From: Spirosoma foliorum
GTDB taxonomy: Bacteria > Bacteroidota > Bacteroidia > Cytophagales > Spirosomataceae
Assembly (NCBI RefSeq): GCF_014117325.1
Contig: NZ_CP059732.1
Location: forward strand, 3,361,001 to 3,425,000
DNA: 64,000 bases
Direction: 5' to 3'
Below, piece by piece: positions 56,265-64,000 of this stretch (position 1 is the first letter of the stretch; each line of letters opens with the position of its first letter). The notes below the pieces were generated by a model. The model saw only the letters and a program-made list of their open reading frames with translations, had not been told where the DNA came from and did no database searches. A program made the position numbers and the translations under genes.

Positions 56265-57430
56265 TGCGTATTCTTATAGTTCATAATATGCTCTGGGCGC
56301 ACTATAAATCCAGTGTATTTCAGGCCTTACAGCAGCTTGTTGATCAACAAACCGATATTTCTGTACTCGTCCTACAGATTGCCCGTAACGAACGTTCCCG
56401 TGCCAGTTTGGAATCAAATTCGTATGAATCCACTCCAACCTACATGTACAAGTACGAGCTTCTGTTTGACCGTTATCTAGAGGAAGTCAGCTTTCGCGAA
56501 CGGGCTCAGGCACTACTTCGGCACGCTAAAGCCTTTCGACCCGATGTCATAAACCTAACGGGTTATTACGATCCGGCGCAGCTTCTGTTGCTAGTATGGG
56601 CTAAAGTAAATGGTATTCGGGTTGTGATGCAAAACGAAAGTACGGCGGCTGATCAACAACGGGGAGGTTGGAAAGAACAGCTAAAACGATGGGTGTTTAG
56701 TCAGTGCGACGGATTCTTTTGCTTTGGTAGCCAGGCTGCCGATTATGTAATCCAACTCGGCGTGCCGTCCAGTAAGATTTTACTCCGCAAAAACGCTGTT
56801 GACAATAACGTACTTCAATCAGTATACAACCAGTCATTGCCTTCCCGCACGCAGCAACAGCAGGTATTCGGGTTGCGCCCCAATAACTTTGTTTTTGTGG
56901 GTAGGCTCATTGAGGCCAAGAACCTCCCGATGTTACTAAACGCGTTTGCAGAAGCTCGTAAACAATCGAAAAACGGAACTGACTGGGGGATAATTCTATT
57001 GGGAGATGGCACGGAAAAAGCGAACCTCACTCAGCAAATCAGCACGTTGGGATTAACAGACCAGATCATTCTGCTGCCCGGTCGACCCTGGTTTCGGGTA
57101 CCGGAGGTGCTGGCTCTTAGTAACGTACTGGTGCTGCCAAGTCGGTCAGAACCCTGGGGTTTAGTCGTCAATGAGGCTATGGCCTGCGGCCTACCCGTTA
57201 TCGTGTCTGAGCGATGTGGTTGTGCAGTTGACCTCGTTAAAAATGGGCAAAATGGGTTTGTCTTCAACCCTGATCAGCCCGAGCAATTAAGTCATCTGTT
57301 AACTCAGTTTATGGATGGCTTAGTGGATACAAACCGAATGGGTGAGGCAGCCCGACAGATCATTGCGCCATACGCGCCCGAAGCGGTAGCTCAGGAAATG
57401 CTCAATGGTTTTATAAAAATCACGAACTAA
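56264..57430 (+). CDS. Family 4 glycosyltransferase
   Basis: 388 residues, GT-B. VFVGRLIEAKNLPMLLNAFAEA starts the C-terminal domain; PSRSEPWGLVVNEAMACGLPVI (about residues 290-311) is the E-x7-E donor site, followed by G-CAVDLVKNGQNGFVF. The first ATG shares a base with the upstream stop, implying coupling to the ligase gene. Confidence 0.9.
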   Translation: MRILIVHNMLWAHYKSSVFQALQQLVDQQTDISVLVLQIARNERSRASLESNSYESTPTYMYKYELLFDRYLEEVSFRERAQALLRHAKAFRPDVINLTGYYDPAQLLLLVWAKVNGIRVVMQNESTAADQQRGGWKEQLKRWVFSQCDGFFCFGSQAADYVIQLGVPSSKILLRKNAVDNNVLQSVYNQSLPSRTQQQQVFGLRPNNFVFVGRLIEAKNLPMLLNAFAEARKQSKNGTDWGIILLGDGTEKANLTQQISTLGLTDQIILLPGRPWFRVPEVLALSNVLVLPSRSEPWGLVVNEAMACGLPVIVSERCGCAVDLVKNGQNGFVFNPDQPEQLSHLLTQFMDGLVDTNRMGEAARQIIAPYAPEAVAQEMLNGFIKITN

Positions 57431-57450
57431 TCAGTTATTTCGCGGCATCT

Positions 57451-58605
57451 ATGCGAATCTTAAATATCTGTGCTTACACCTGGCAAGCCGGTGGCCCTCC
57501 TAAAATTATTTTCGACCACACGCAGGTTGTTCTTCGCTACGGCCATCAGGTTGACATTTTAAGCCCATTTACTCCCGGCGAAAAACCCTACCCAATCCCC
57601 GAAGGCGCGAACTTAATATTGTGCAAACGAACTCCGCTTATCAGTCGATTTTTCCGGGAATTTTCGGTCGAATTGTATCAATATCTCCAAAAGCATATCC
57701 ACGAGTACGATGTCATTCATTGTCATGGGCTTTGGCATTTTGGCACACTAGCCCCCTTTATGCTCGATCGGAAGATCGCCAAAGTCATAACGATTCATGG
57801 GGTGCTGGACCGCTGGGTATATGCGCACAACAACTGGAAAAAAGAGTTGATGAATTCGCTTGCCCAAAAAGCCTATTTACGCCGTGCCGATTTAGTACAG
57901 ATCAATAATACCGATGAACAGGAAGATATCTTGCGGTACCTCGGGCAGCCACACCCCAATGTAGTTGTTATTCCCAATGGTGTAAAAACCAGCGACTTTG
58001 CTCAACTTCCTCCCAAAGGCACGTTCCGACAGAAATTCAATATCCCCGCCAATAAACAGTTAGTGCTGTTTATGAGTCGTCTGAATGTAAAAAAAGGATT
58101 GGACTTACTCTTACCTGGCTTTCGGGATTATGTGCAGAAATACCCAAATACGATACTGGCTCTGGCGGGTTCCGATGATGGCTACCAAGCCACAACCCAG
58201 CAGTTTATTGATCAGCATAGGCTTAGCGACTCGATAAGGCTGGTAGGCATGCTCACCGGTGACGATAAGAAGGCGGCTCTCGCTGACGCGGATGTATTTA
58301 CGCTTCCTTCCTATTCAGAAGGTTTTTCGATGGCTGTTCTTGAAGCAATGGCAGCCGGAACACCTGCTCTTGTGTCGGATCGAGTTGGATTTGGCGATAC
58401 GATTCAGCAATATGAAGCGGCAGGTCTATTAAGTAGTTTAACCCCGGAAGCTGTAACGGCTGGTCTTGAAAAACTATTGGGCGATGAGTTGCTTCGCAGT
58501 CAGGTAGCCCAGAATGCAACGGGAATGGTAAAGAAACTCTACGATATTGATGTGGTAGCTAAACAGCTTCTGGACGAGTATACGAAAATCGTTCAAAAGA
58601 AGTAA
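57451..58605 (+). CDS. Family 4 glycosyltransferase
   Basis: 384 residues, GT-B. AYTWQAGGPPKIIFDHTQVV is the N-terminal glycine motif; HCHGLWHFG near residue 91 is typical; LFMSRLNVKKGLDLLLPGF opens the second domain and PSYSEGFSMAVLEAMAAGTPALVSD (E-x7-E, about 288-310) binds the donor. It is the last gene of the + locus; its stop is two bases from the stop of the convergent gene at 58608. Confidence 0.9.
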   Translation: MRILNICAYTWQAGGPPKIIFDHTQVVLRYGHQVDILSPFTPGEKPYPIPEGANLILCKRTPLISRFFREFSVELYQYLQKHIHEYDVIHCHGLWHFGTLAPFMLDRKIAKVITIHGVLDRWVYAHNNWKKELMNSLAQKAYLRRADLVQINNTDEQEDILRYLGQPHPNVVVIPNGVKTSDFAQLPPKGTFRQKFNIPANKQLVLFMSRLNVKKGLDLLLPGFRDYVQKYPNTILALAGSDDGYQATTQQFIDQHRLSDSIRLVGMLTGDDKKAALADADVFTLPSYSEGFSMAVLEAMAAGTPALVSDRVGFGDTIQQYEAAGLLSSLTPEAVTAGLEKLLGDELLRSQVAQNATGMVKKLYDIDVVAKQLLDEYTKIVQKK

Positions 58606-58607
58606 TG

Positions 58608-60332
58608 CTACAATGACACAATTTTGAGTGAATCAGTACCCGTTTCAATTTGTGTATTGGTGGGGTAAATAATTTTATTATCCCCATCAATCCCTAAAAC
58701 AAATACATTATACGTCTGATTATTTTTCAAGTATTTGCTGGTAAATACACCGAAAAAACCGTTTGCATAATAATTCTGTCCGAACGAAAACAGAAAAGAT
58801 TTCAGGGAATATTTGTTTTGCTGAGTCGGAACAATTTGCTGCTGATCGGCACTTTTGAGAACAATAAAAGCCCCATTTTTTTTACCGAATCGCCGGGTAA
58901 ATGTATCGTTTACAAAGGACAATGTGTGTCCCCCCATATGCTCTGTTTTTAAGCGGACGATCTCTTTTTTTTCCTGATACGGGCCCTCAAAAAAGTAGTG
59001 ATCAGGTAACTGATAAACACCTGTCCGAACAGCCTGATTTGTTATGGTATCTACGGTTGCCTGCACACTTATATAAATAGGCGTGCTAGGTATTGTCCGG
59101 CTATTTTTCCAGCCATATATATCCGTATAACGGTCTTTATAATAAAAATCCAGCGGGGCTAAATAAGTGAAATAACTAAATAGAAATAGGCAAAAACCCA
59201 TCACAAGCCAGACTTTACTAAATACAAGCTGGGTCGCAGGTTTAAGTTTGCTGGCAATCAATAAAATGATCAAAATCAGCCAAATAAATCCAATATGTTT
59301 ATAGCGACTAATTAATAACGGATCAATGCCTTCAATTGCCCTTCCTACGGCTAAAGCAAGCAAGGTTATACTAAAATGGAATAATCCTCCCCATAATATA
59401 CTTTCCCAGCGAGCAAGCTTTACACCTAACCGATTAAATGCTGATTTAACCAGAAAAAATCCGGATAAAATAACACAACCCCACAAAATAACCCCCATTA
59501 CCATAATCAGACCTATTCGTATACCTGCTGGAAGTAGCGTGTTCGCATCGAACGACATCCCGCTAGCCACCAAAATACGTCCAATAATCAGATCAGGTCG
59601 TTGTAAGTTATCGGATAACTTAGGTCTGAAGGAAGGAACTGTAAAGTTTTGATAGTACAGGAATATCATTCCCCCTATAACAATTGCCCATATAATACTG
59701 TGTTTCCATCGGTGTTGTAACCCTAACAGCAGTAAACCTACGGGTAAAATAAACGTCCCACTTACATCACTTAGAATGGCAAGAATAGCTACTACTAGTG
59801 AAATTATCAGAGAAGACAGTTTAGGCGTATATAAATAAGATGAAGCGAATAGAACGAAAAAATAAACAATGACATGTTGTAAGGGAATCATTGCCCAAAA
59901 GATCGTTTCGTAATACTGGATGTGGAATAATAATAATGAACAAGCCAGGACTAAAATAAACGGAAGTTTAGCATCACGAATAATCGTGTATATTAGATAA
60001 AATATACCCACTAAAGATAATAAGCCTAAAAAAGCCTGTAGCCTAAGATCTAATTTACCAAGTATCGAATAAGTTAAAATTGCGACTAACCGATTAATTA
60101 CAATTCGTCGTTCATCATCCTGTGTCCAAACAATTTTCACAAACTCAGACAAAGAAAAATGAGTTAGCTGCGTAAACTTGGTAACAGGTTCTAAGAGCGC
60201 ATCATAATCGTCCTGAAAAGGAATATTACTGATATACTGGAAAAATATATAGAAAAAAAGCAGAATTGGAATGGCACTGAGCAAAATAAACCATGTAACA
60301 GTACCTCTATTTCTAGAGAAATCAGTAACCAT
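58608..60332 (-). CDS. Polytopic membrane protein, NxPxxDD/ExRIV family (member 3)
   Basis: 574 residues, ATG at 60332. Same plan as the pair at 5449 and 7210: N36-I-P-F-Q-D41-D42, then E74-R-R-I-V-I-N-R-L, YYETIFWAMIPLQH, and SRYKHIG after a GRAIEGIDP stretch. The TSGNG motif is replaced by DVSGT. About ten TM segments and a C-terminal soluble domain of roughly 150 residues. Its DNA is visibly more A/T-rich than its neighbours, hinting at separate ancestry. Probably a periplasmic-face GT-C-like enzyme; unproven. Confidence 0.65.
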   Translation of the reverse strand: MVTDFSRNRGTVTWFILLSAIPILLFFYIFFQYISNIPFQDDYDALLEPVTKFTQLTHFSLSEFVKIVWTQDDERRIVINRLVAILTYSILGKLDLRLQAFLGLLSLVGIFYLIYTIIRDAKLPFILVLACSLLLFHIQYYETIFWAMIPLQHVIVYFFVLFASSYLYTPKLSSLIISLVVAILAILSDVSGTFILPVGLLLLGLQHRWKHSIIWAIVIGGMIFLYYQNFTVPSFRPKLSDNLQRPDLIIGRILVASGMSFDANTLLPAGIRIGLIMVMGVILWGCVILSGFFLVKSAFNRLGVKLARWESILWGGLFHFSITLLALAVGRAIEGIDPLLISRYKHIGFIWLILIILLIASKLKPATQLVFSKVWLVMGFCLFLFSYFTYLAPLDFYYKDRYTDIYGWKNSRTIPSTPIYISVQATVDTITNQAVRTGVYQLPDHYFFEGPYQEKKEIVRLKTEHMGGHTLSFVNDTFTRRFGKKNGAFIVLKSADQQQIVPTQQNKYSLKSFLFSFGQNYYANGFFGVFTSKYLKNNQTYNVFVLGIDGDNKIIYPTNTQIETGTDSLKIVSL

Positions 60333-60382
60333 TTTTCAAATAAGTTGTAGTTAATGTGCTAATTAATTAGCTAGTAAAAAAA

Positions 60383-61231
60383 TCACACAGTACGCTGTAT
60401 AACCTTAGTCCAATCGACTTGCTGATCGGCTTCGGCAAGGTCTACAAATGGGAATTCGAGAAGCAACTGCTTTAATTTGGGCCAGCAATTCTGAAGGCCA
60501 TAGTATGACTTAAACTTACGCATTTGGCTCAACCCTGGAATCATAGGCTGCTTCGCATCAAAATCGCGTGGATGAAAGTAAGTCATGACATAGGGAGATC
60601 GACCCATCAGGCTTTTTATCAGACTATACGGAAATAGTCTAAAATAACCTCCCCCCGAAAAAATCAGATCTTGCCCCAGTACAGGAGCCGTATTAATAGG
60701 GAATTCTTTTAATAAAGTCCCTCCAACATTCAGATACCCTGGCTCAAACATACCTAGCGATGCATCGCCCCCGTGGGAACGCCGTGCAGAAAACACCGAA
60801 CAGTCAATTTCGATACCCTGCTCAACCAGAATTGGGAATACCCAGCGATTATACTCTTTGATTGAAAAACCCGGTGCTCGATATGATCGCACTTTTTTGC
60901 CTGTAATATCCTGCAAATGCTGAATCGATCGGACCAAATCATCCTGAAATTGGGTGGGCGTCTGTTCATACGCTAGTTGATGTGCGTACGAATGCGTAGC
61001 AATTTCGTAGCCAGCGGCATCAATGCGTCGAATCACATCAGGATGCTTAGCGGCAACCCATCCCAGACAGAAAAAAGTAGCCCGGCTGTTTGTTTCGTCT
61101 AAAAGCTGGAAGATGAGGTCCATGTTCTGGTGAATACGGCTCTCATAACGACTCCAGTCCGATTCTGTTCGGGTTGAGGCATTGTCCAGAATATGAAACC
61201 ACTCTTCAATATCAAATGTCAGGATATTCAT
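60383..61231 (-). CDS. Polysaccharide deacetylase (NodB-like, DUF3473-type)
   Basis: 282 residues from the ATG at 61231; an upstream in-frame ATG at 61279 lies in the purine-rich repeat and is rejected. ILTFDIEEWF (D7 base/metal), ATHSYAHQ (metal His pair) and RAPGFS are the NodB motifs in order; HPRDFD near residue 220 supplies the late His. It removes acetyl groups from a polysaccharide or lipid-linked sugar. Genes of this subtype often accompany exopolysaccharide clusters. Confidence 0.9.
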   Translation of the reverse strand: MNILTFDIEEWFHILDNASTRTESDWSRYESRIHQNMDLIFQLLDETNSRATFFCLGWVAAKHPDVIRRIDAAGYEIATHSYAHQLAYEQTPTQFQDDLVRSIQHLQDITGKKVRSYRAPGFSIKEYNRWVFPILVEQGIEIDCSVFSARRSHGGDASLGMFEPGYLNVGGTLLKEFPINTAPVLGQDLIFSGGGYFRLFPYSLIKSLMGRSPYVMTYFHPRDFDAKQPMIPGLSQMRKFKSYYGLQNCWPKLKQLLLEFPFVDLAEADQQVDWTKVIQRTV

Positions 61232-61238
61232 AAAAACG

Positions 61239-61335
61239 GGAGGAGAAGGAAGAAAGGGAGGAGTGGGAGGATAGGGCAAGAAGGAATCGATTAATCCTCT
61301 CGTCCCTCTCCTCCTCTCTTCCTTTCCTCTCTCTT
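61239..61335. repeat. Purine/pyrimidine-skewed imperfect inverted repeat between formyltransferase and deacetylase genes
   Basis: 61239-61284 is nearly all purine (gggagga, gaaggaa, aggagtg) and 61290-61335 nearly all pyrimidine (cctctcg, tccctct, cctcctc). The halves are partly complementary, with rough 7-nt spacing. It fills the whole gap between the formyltransferase stop and the deacetylase start (7 nt before ATG). It could form a hairpin or, as a purine/pyrimidine mirror-like tract, a triplex. Confidence 0.75.
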
Positions 61336-62100
61336 TTAATAAAACCGTTTTCCGGCGTCACGGAAGGCCTTTACGTCTTCTTTCGTCGGAAAGGTAAAAT
61401 AAGTCATCTGAGAGGCATCGTTCTCAATAAGCGTGTACTTGCCCGAATGGATTTTGTCGATCGATTTCAGAATCGCATCCATACCCATTTTCTTCGTCAC
61501 ATCGATTAACTCAGCCTGGCTCATGTTGCCAATAGCCAGTTTATCCTGAACCAAAATTGGGCCACTGTCGATACCCTCGTCTACAAAAAATACAGAGACG
61601 CCCGTATGTGTTTCTTTGTTTTTCAACACCCAGAAAGAAGGCATCAATCCGCGATATTTCGGCAGAAGAGCCGTATGGAGATTAATACAACCGTAGGTAG
61701 CAACATCCAGTAGTTTCTGCTTAAAAATCTGATTACCAGCAATTGACACCAACAGATCGGGCTTATACTCCCTTAGTTTTTCTAAGTTTTCGTCCTTATT
61801 AATATTCCCTTCAATATGAATCAAGGGTATATTTCGATCGGCCAGTGTTTTCCGGACGTTGTTCCGGGAATCGAGCTTCGACATTACGAATTTTGTTCCG
61901 TAGCGTATAAAAAAAGGCAACCCAAAGATGTCGTAGGTTTTCTTCATTTTCTCACTGAAACTTTCGCGTTTACCAAATGGCGAAACATCGAAAACTACCG
62001 TTGCCACCACTTCGGCGTAAGGCGGCAGTTTTTTCAGAAGATAATCAATATTACGAGCGAGGTAGAATGGGTCATCCTGCGTAAGAATCACAAGGCGCAT
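61336..62100 (-). CDS. Formyltransferase (methionyl-tRNA formyltransferase fold), sugar-modifying candidate
   Basis: 254 residues. INLHTALLPKYRGLMPSFWVL (about 140-160) gives the catalytic N-x-H and SLLPKYRG-type folate site, and DEGIDSGPIL the conserved Asp-containing loop. It lacks the C-terminal OB domain of tRNA-Met formyltransferase, so N-formylation of an amino sugar is more likely (as with Qui3N or perosamine). A -7-like CAAAACTA (62125-62132, reverse complement TAGTTTTG) lies 24 nt upstream. Confidence 0.82.
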   Translation of the reverse strand: MRLVILTQDDPFYLARNIDYLLKKLPPYAEVVATVVFDVSPFGKRESFSEKMKKTYDIFGLPFFIRYGTKFVMSKLDSRNNVRKTLADRNIPLIHIEGNINKDENLEKLREYKPDLLVSIAGNQIFKQKLLDVATYGCINLHTALLPKYRGLMPSFWVLKNKETHTGVSVFFVDEGIDSGPILVQDKLAIGNMSQAELIDVTKKMGMDAILKSIDKIHSGKYTLIENDASQMTYFTFPTKEDVKAFRDAGKRFY

Positions 62101-62163
62101 AAAGAGTAGGCTATGGTAATGTCACAAAACTACGTATTCCGACCGAAAGGCAGTATTCATTTC

Positions 62164-64000
62164 TTAGCGAATCACTATTTTTCGTCGTAGCGTTTGCCCG
62201 TCGGTTGTTTGTAAATTAGCAATGTACAAACCCGCTTCCAGGTCGCTCAGGCCAAGCGTAAGCGTATTTTTGGCCGTACCGCTCCAGCTTTTCACAACGC
62301 GCCCTAACAGGTCTCGTACTGAGAGATTGGTAAAGGTTACCTGGCTGGCCTCCACATGAAGTAGTCGATCCGTACTTAGCGGATTCGGGTATAGCTGTAC
62401 CAGAGGTTCAGTTGGTTCAATCTCCAGAATTAAAGGGCGTGCAATAACCACGTTACTGTAACCAGACTCTGATGTGCTATTGGACGCACGAAGCCGATAA
62501 TAATAGGTACCCAACGGATCTGGCAAATTCGTATCGGTGTAAGTTGCCGTTGTGCCATTGAATGAGGCAATTTGTTTATAACTACTCGGTGTACCATCTG
62601 ATCGTTCTAACAGCTGTGTTTGCGCATTGGCCGATACAGTCCAGTTCAATTGAATTTGTTTCTCCGACAATGGTTTGGCCGCGAGTGTGGTCACTGTTGC
62701 AATGGCGTCAGCAATCGGAACTCCATCGAATGAAAAGGCACGCATGCCCCGTGAATTTTTTAGTACAGGTCCATCATAAAACGCGGAGAAATTATCGGAA
62801 AAATAAGCTGGCAGATAACGCAACGTTTTGGCTGTGGCTGGCTGGTTTAGTGCCAGAATCACTCGGTTTCCGGTAGCTGAGCCGCCAGCCACCAAACCTG
62901 ATTTACCATCCAGATAGAAATAATCTTTCTGCTCACGGCCATACTCTTTTACCCCTGTTGCAAAACTGTAAAAGGCTGTATCACTCTTCCATACCATCTG
63001 CATCTGATCGTCGAAAACCAACGTGATCGAATCTTTTCGGGCGTTGTAAAATGTCTTTTTCACGTCAGGTGAATTAATCTGAAGTGTATCCGTTGAGCCA
63101 TAAATATCACGGGCAAGCTGCCTGAATTGCTCAAAGGCAAGCTGTTGATAGGCTAAAGGTTCATAGTGAACTCCCTGATAACCAACAGTACCAACGGAAG
63201 CGATCGTCTCAACATTTTTGAACAGGAATTTCGTACGTCGCTGAAAATCCCGCAAAGCAGCTGCACTATCATTGGGGTTTGTATTGTCGAGAATATTGAT
63301 CTGGCCAACATAAATACGCATGTCACCATAATCTTCCCGAAGCTGATTGTACAACGTGGCAAATTTTCCGGCATATCCTGATATTCCGGTTCCGGCATCC
63401 TCTTCGCCCTGGCGAAAAATAATGGCCTTAGCCTGTCTGGCAACACCCGCCCACTGTGCCCGATACAGCAGGTTTCCGTAGAATGTATTTGTGTCAGCAT
63501 GATTGGCAGGATTGCGAGCCAACAGAAGCGAAATTTGGGTTCCACCCTGGGCACCATTGATTACACAGGTTGGAATACCGTAGGTTTGCAAGATCAGCCG
63601 TTGTATTGTCAAGCCTAATCCGCCAACACTGGCATAGGGCTGTTTAGCCGGAAACCAAGTCATATTGGAGGCAGGGGAGCCATAGGAATAGGCTGCATTA
63701 CGAAGATATTTATCATCGAAACCAACAGAGTAATAGGTATCTAACCCAGCCAGGGCCAACGCATTGGATTGCCCGTGAATGATGTAAACGTCGCCACAAA
63801 CAACTCGCTTCCGTTCAGCAACGAGCACTGAATCAGCACCTTTGTAAGCAAATACCCGAAACCCATATTCAGCCGTTTCGGCCTTGATGGTTGTTGTCAG
63901 TTTGAAGGTCGTACTGCTTGGACTAAGTGTCTGACTAAGCGCTTTAGTCAGCAAACCCTCTCGCAACACCTGTACGCCAATTTTTGTATAACTAACGGCA
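62164..64000 (-). CDS. Secreted SGNH esterase with fibronectin-like and T9SS sorting domains, 5' truncated by window edge
   Basis: The frame stays open to base 64000; the GTG at 63969 is not the true start. Visible order: a beta region (truncated), then an SGNH domain with IIHGQSNALA (GQSN nucleophile) and GVHYEPLAYQ near the end (Asp-x-x-His-like VHYE), as in sialate/carbohydrate O-acetylesterases. A fibronectin III-like module (LNWTVSANAQTQLLERS) follows, then a C-terminal T9SS type A sorting domain (LYPNPLS ... GLYIANLQT ... KIVIR). It is exported through the type IX system and cleaved from the surface or anchored there. It probably deacetylates extracellular polysaccharide. Confidence 0.88.
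   Translation of the reverse strand, partial: AVSYTKIGVQVLREGLLTKALSQTLSPSSTTFKLTTTIKAETAEYGFRVFAYKGADSVLVAERKRVVCGDVYIIHGQSNALALAGLDTYYSVGFDDKYLRNAAYSYGSPASNMTWFPAKQPYASVGGLGLTIQRLILQTYGIPTCVINGAQGGTQISLLLARNPANHADTNTFYGNLLYRAQWAGVARQAKAIIFRQGEEDAGTGISGYAGKFATLYNQLREDYGDMRIYVGQINILDNTNPNDSAAALRDFQRRTKFLFKNVETIASVGTVGYQGVHYEPLAYQQLAFEQFRQLARDIYGSTDTLQINSPDVKKTFYNARKDSITLVFDDQMQMVWKSDTAFYSFATGVKEYGREQKDYFYLDGKSGLVAGGSATGNRVILALNQPATAKTLRYLPAYFSDNFSAFYDGPVLKNSRGMRAFSFDGVPIADAIATVTTLAAKPLSEKQIQLNWTVSANAQTQLLERSDGTPSSYKQIASFNGTTATYTDTNLPDPLGTYYYRLRASNSTSESGYSNVVIARPLILEIEPTEPLVQLYPNPLSTDRLLHVEASQVTFTNLSVRDLLGRVVKSWSGTAKNTLTLGLSDLEAGLYIANLQTTDGQTLRRKIVIR

Noticed and set aside
61232..61279. Earlier start for the deacetylase adding MPYPPTPPFLPSPPVF
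   Set aside because: The extra residues are translation of the pyrimidine-poor repeat; the family starts at MNILTFDIEEW.

Overview
The window comes from a Bacteroidetes bacterium, most likely a Cytophagales of the Spirosoma type. Evidence: a type IX secretion C-terminal sorting domain (62164-64000), promoters of the TTTG / TAnnTTTG kind, few Shine-Dalgarno sites, and family composition. G+C is moderate (about 45-50% by eye). No tRNA, rRNA, CRISPR array, transposase or integrase was seen.

Layout. (1) 1-12505, + strand: a polyprenyl-linked sugar cassette. It has a truncated GT-C glycosyltransferase, a transketolase split into two genes, an epimerase fused to a GtrB-type GT2 lying between the two halves, two tandem membrane proteins of a family I do not recognise, a frameshifted acyltransferase, a GT2 and a UGM-like flavoprotein. 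(2) 12620-17818: a large anchored protein of unknown role, an AlgX/AlgJ-like SGNH protein and two small exported proteins. (3) 17931-34165: mixed metabolism and housekeeping: DoxX-like protein, SDR, AraC regulator, PEP-mutase-like lyase, MFS pump, Tat-exported Gfo/Idh protein, frameshifted aguB, ROK kinase, SIS isomerase, GDPD, sulfite-oxidase-like protein, pheA, parE. (4) 34467-58605, all +: a 20-gene capsule/O-polysaccharide export and assembly locus: SLBB exporter, Wzz, Wzm, Wzt with carbohydrate-binding tail, aminotransferase, GT-C, WbqC, acetyltransferase, many glycosyltransferases, acyltransferase and an O-antigen ligase/polymerase. (5) 58608-64000, all -: a third member of the unknown membrane family, polysaccharide deacetylase, formyltransferase and a secreted SGNH esterase with a T9SS tail.

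Function. Regions 1, 4 and 5 together look like one surface-polysaccharide programme: sugars are made and charged onto polyprenyl phosphate, glycans are built in the cytoplasm, exported through Wzm/Wzt and the SLBB outer-membrane protein, and decorated by acyl, formyl and deacetyl steps.

Most unusual signals. (a) Many gaps between co-directional genes are filled by an inverted repeat whose arms are built from quasi-tandem 7-nt (sometimes 8-nt) words. The words differ at each locus, and the distal arm usually ends 0-16 nt before the next start codon. (b) A three-paralog membrane family shares N-x-P-x-x-D-D and E-x-R-I-V-x-x-R-L motifs. (c) The split transketolase brackets an epimerase-GT2 fusion. 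(d) Two genes are broken by one extra base in a homopolymer, and a T10 tract sits at the SLBB exporter start.
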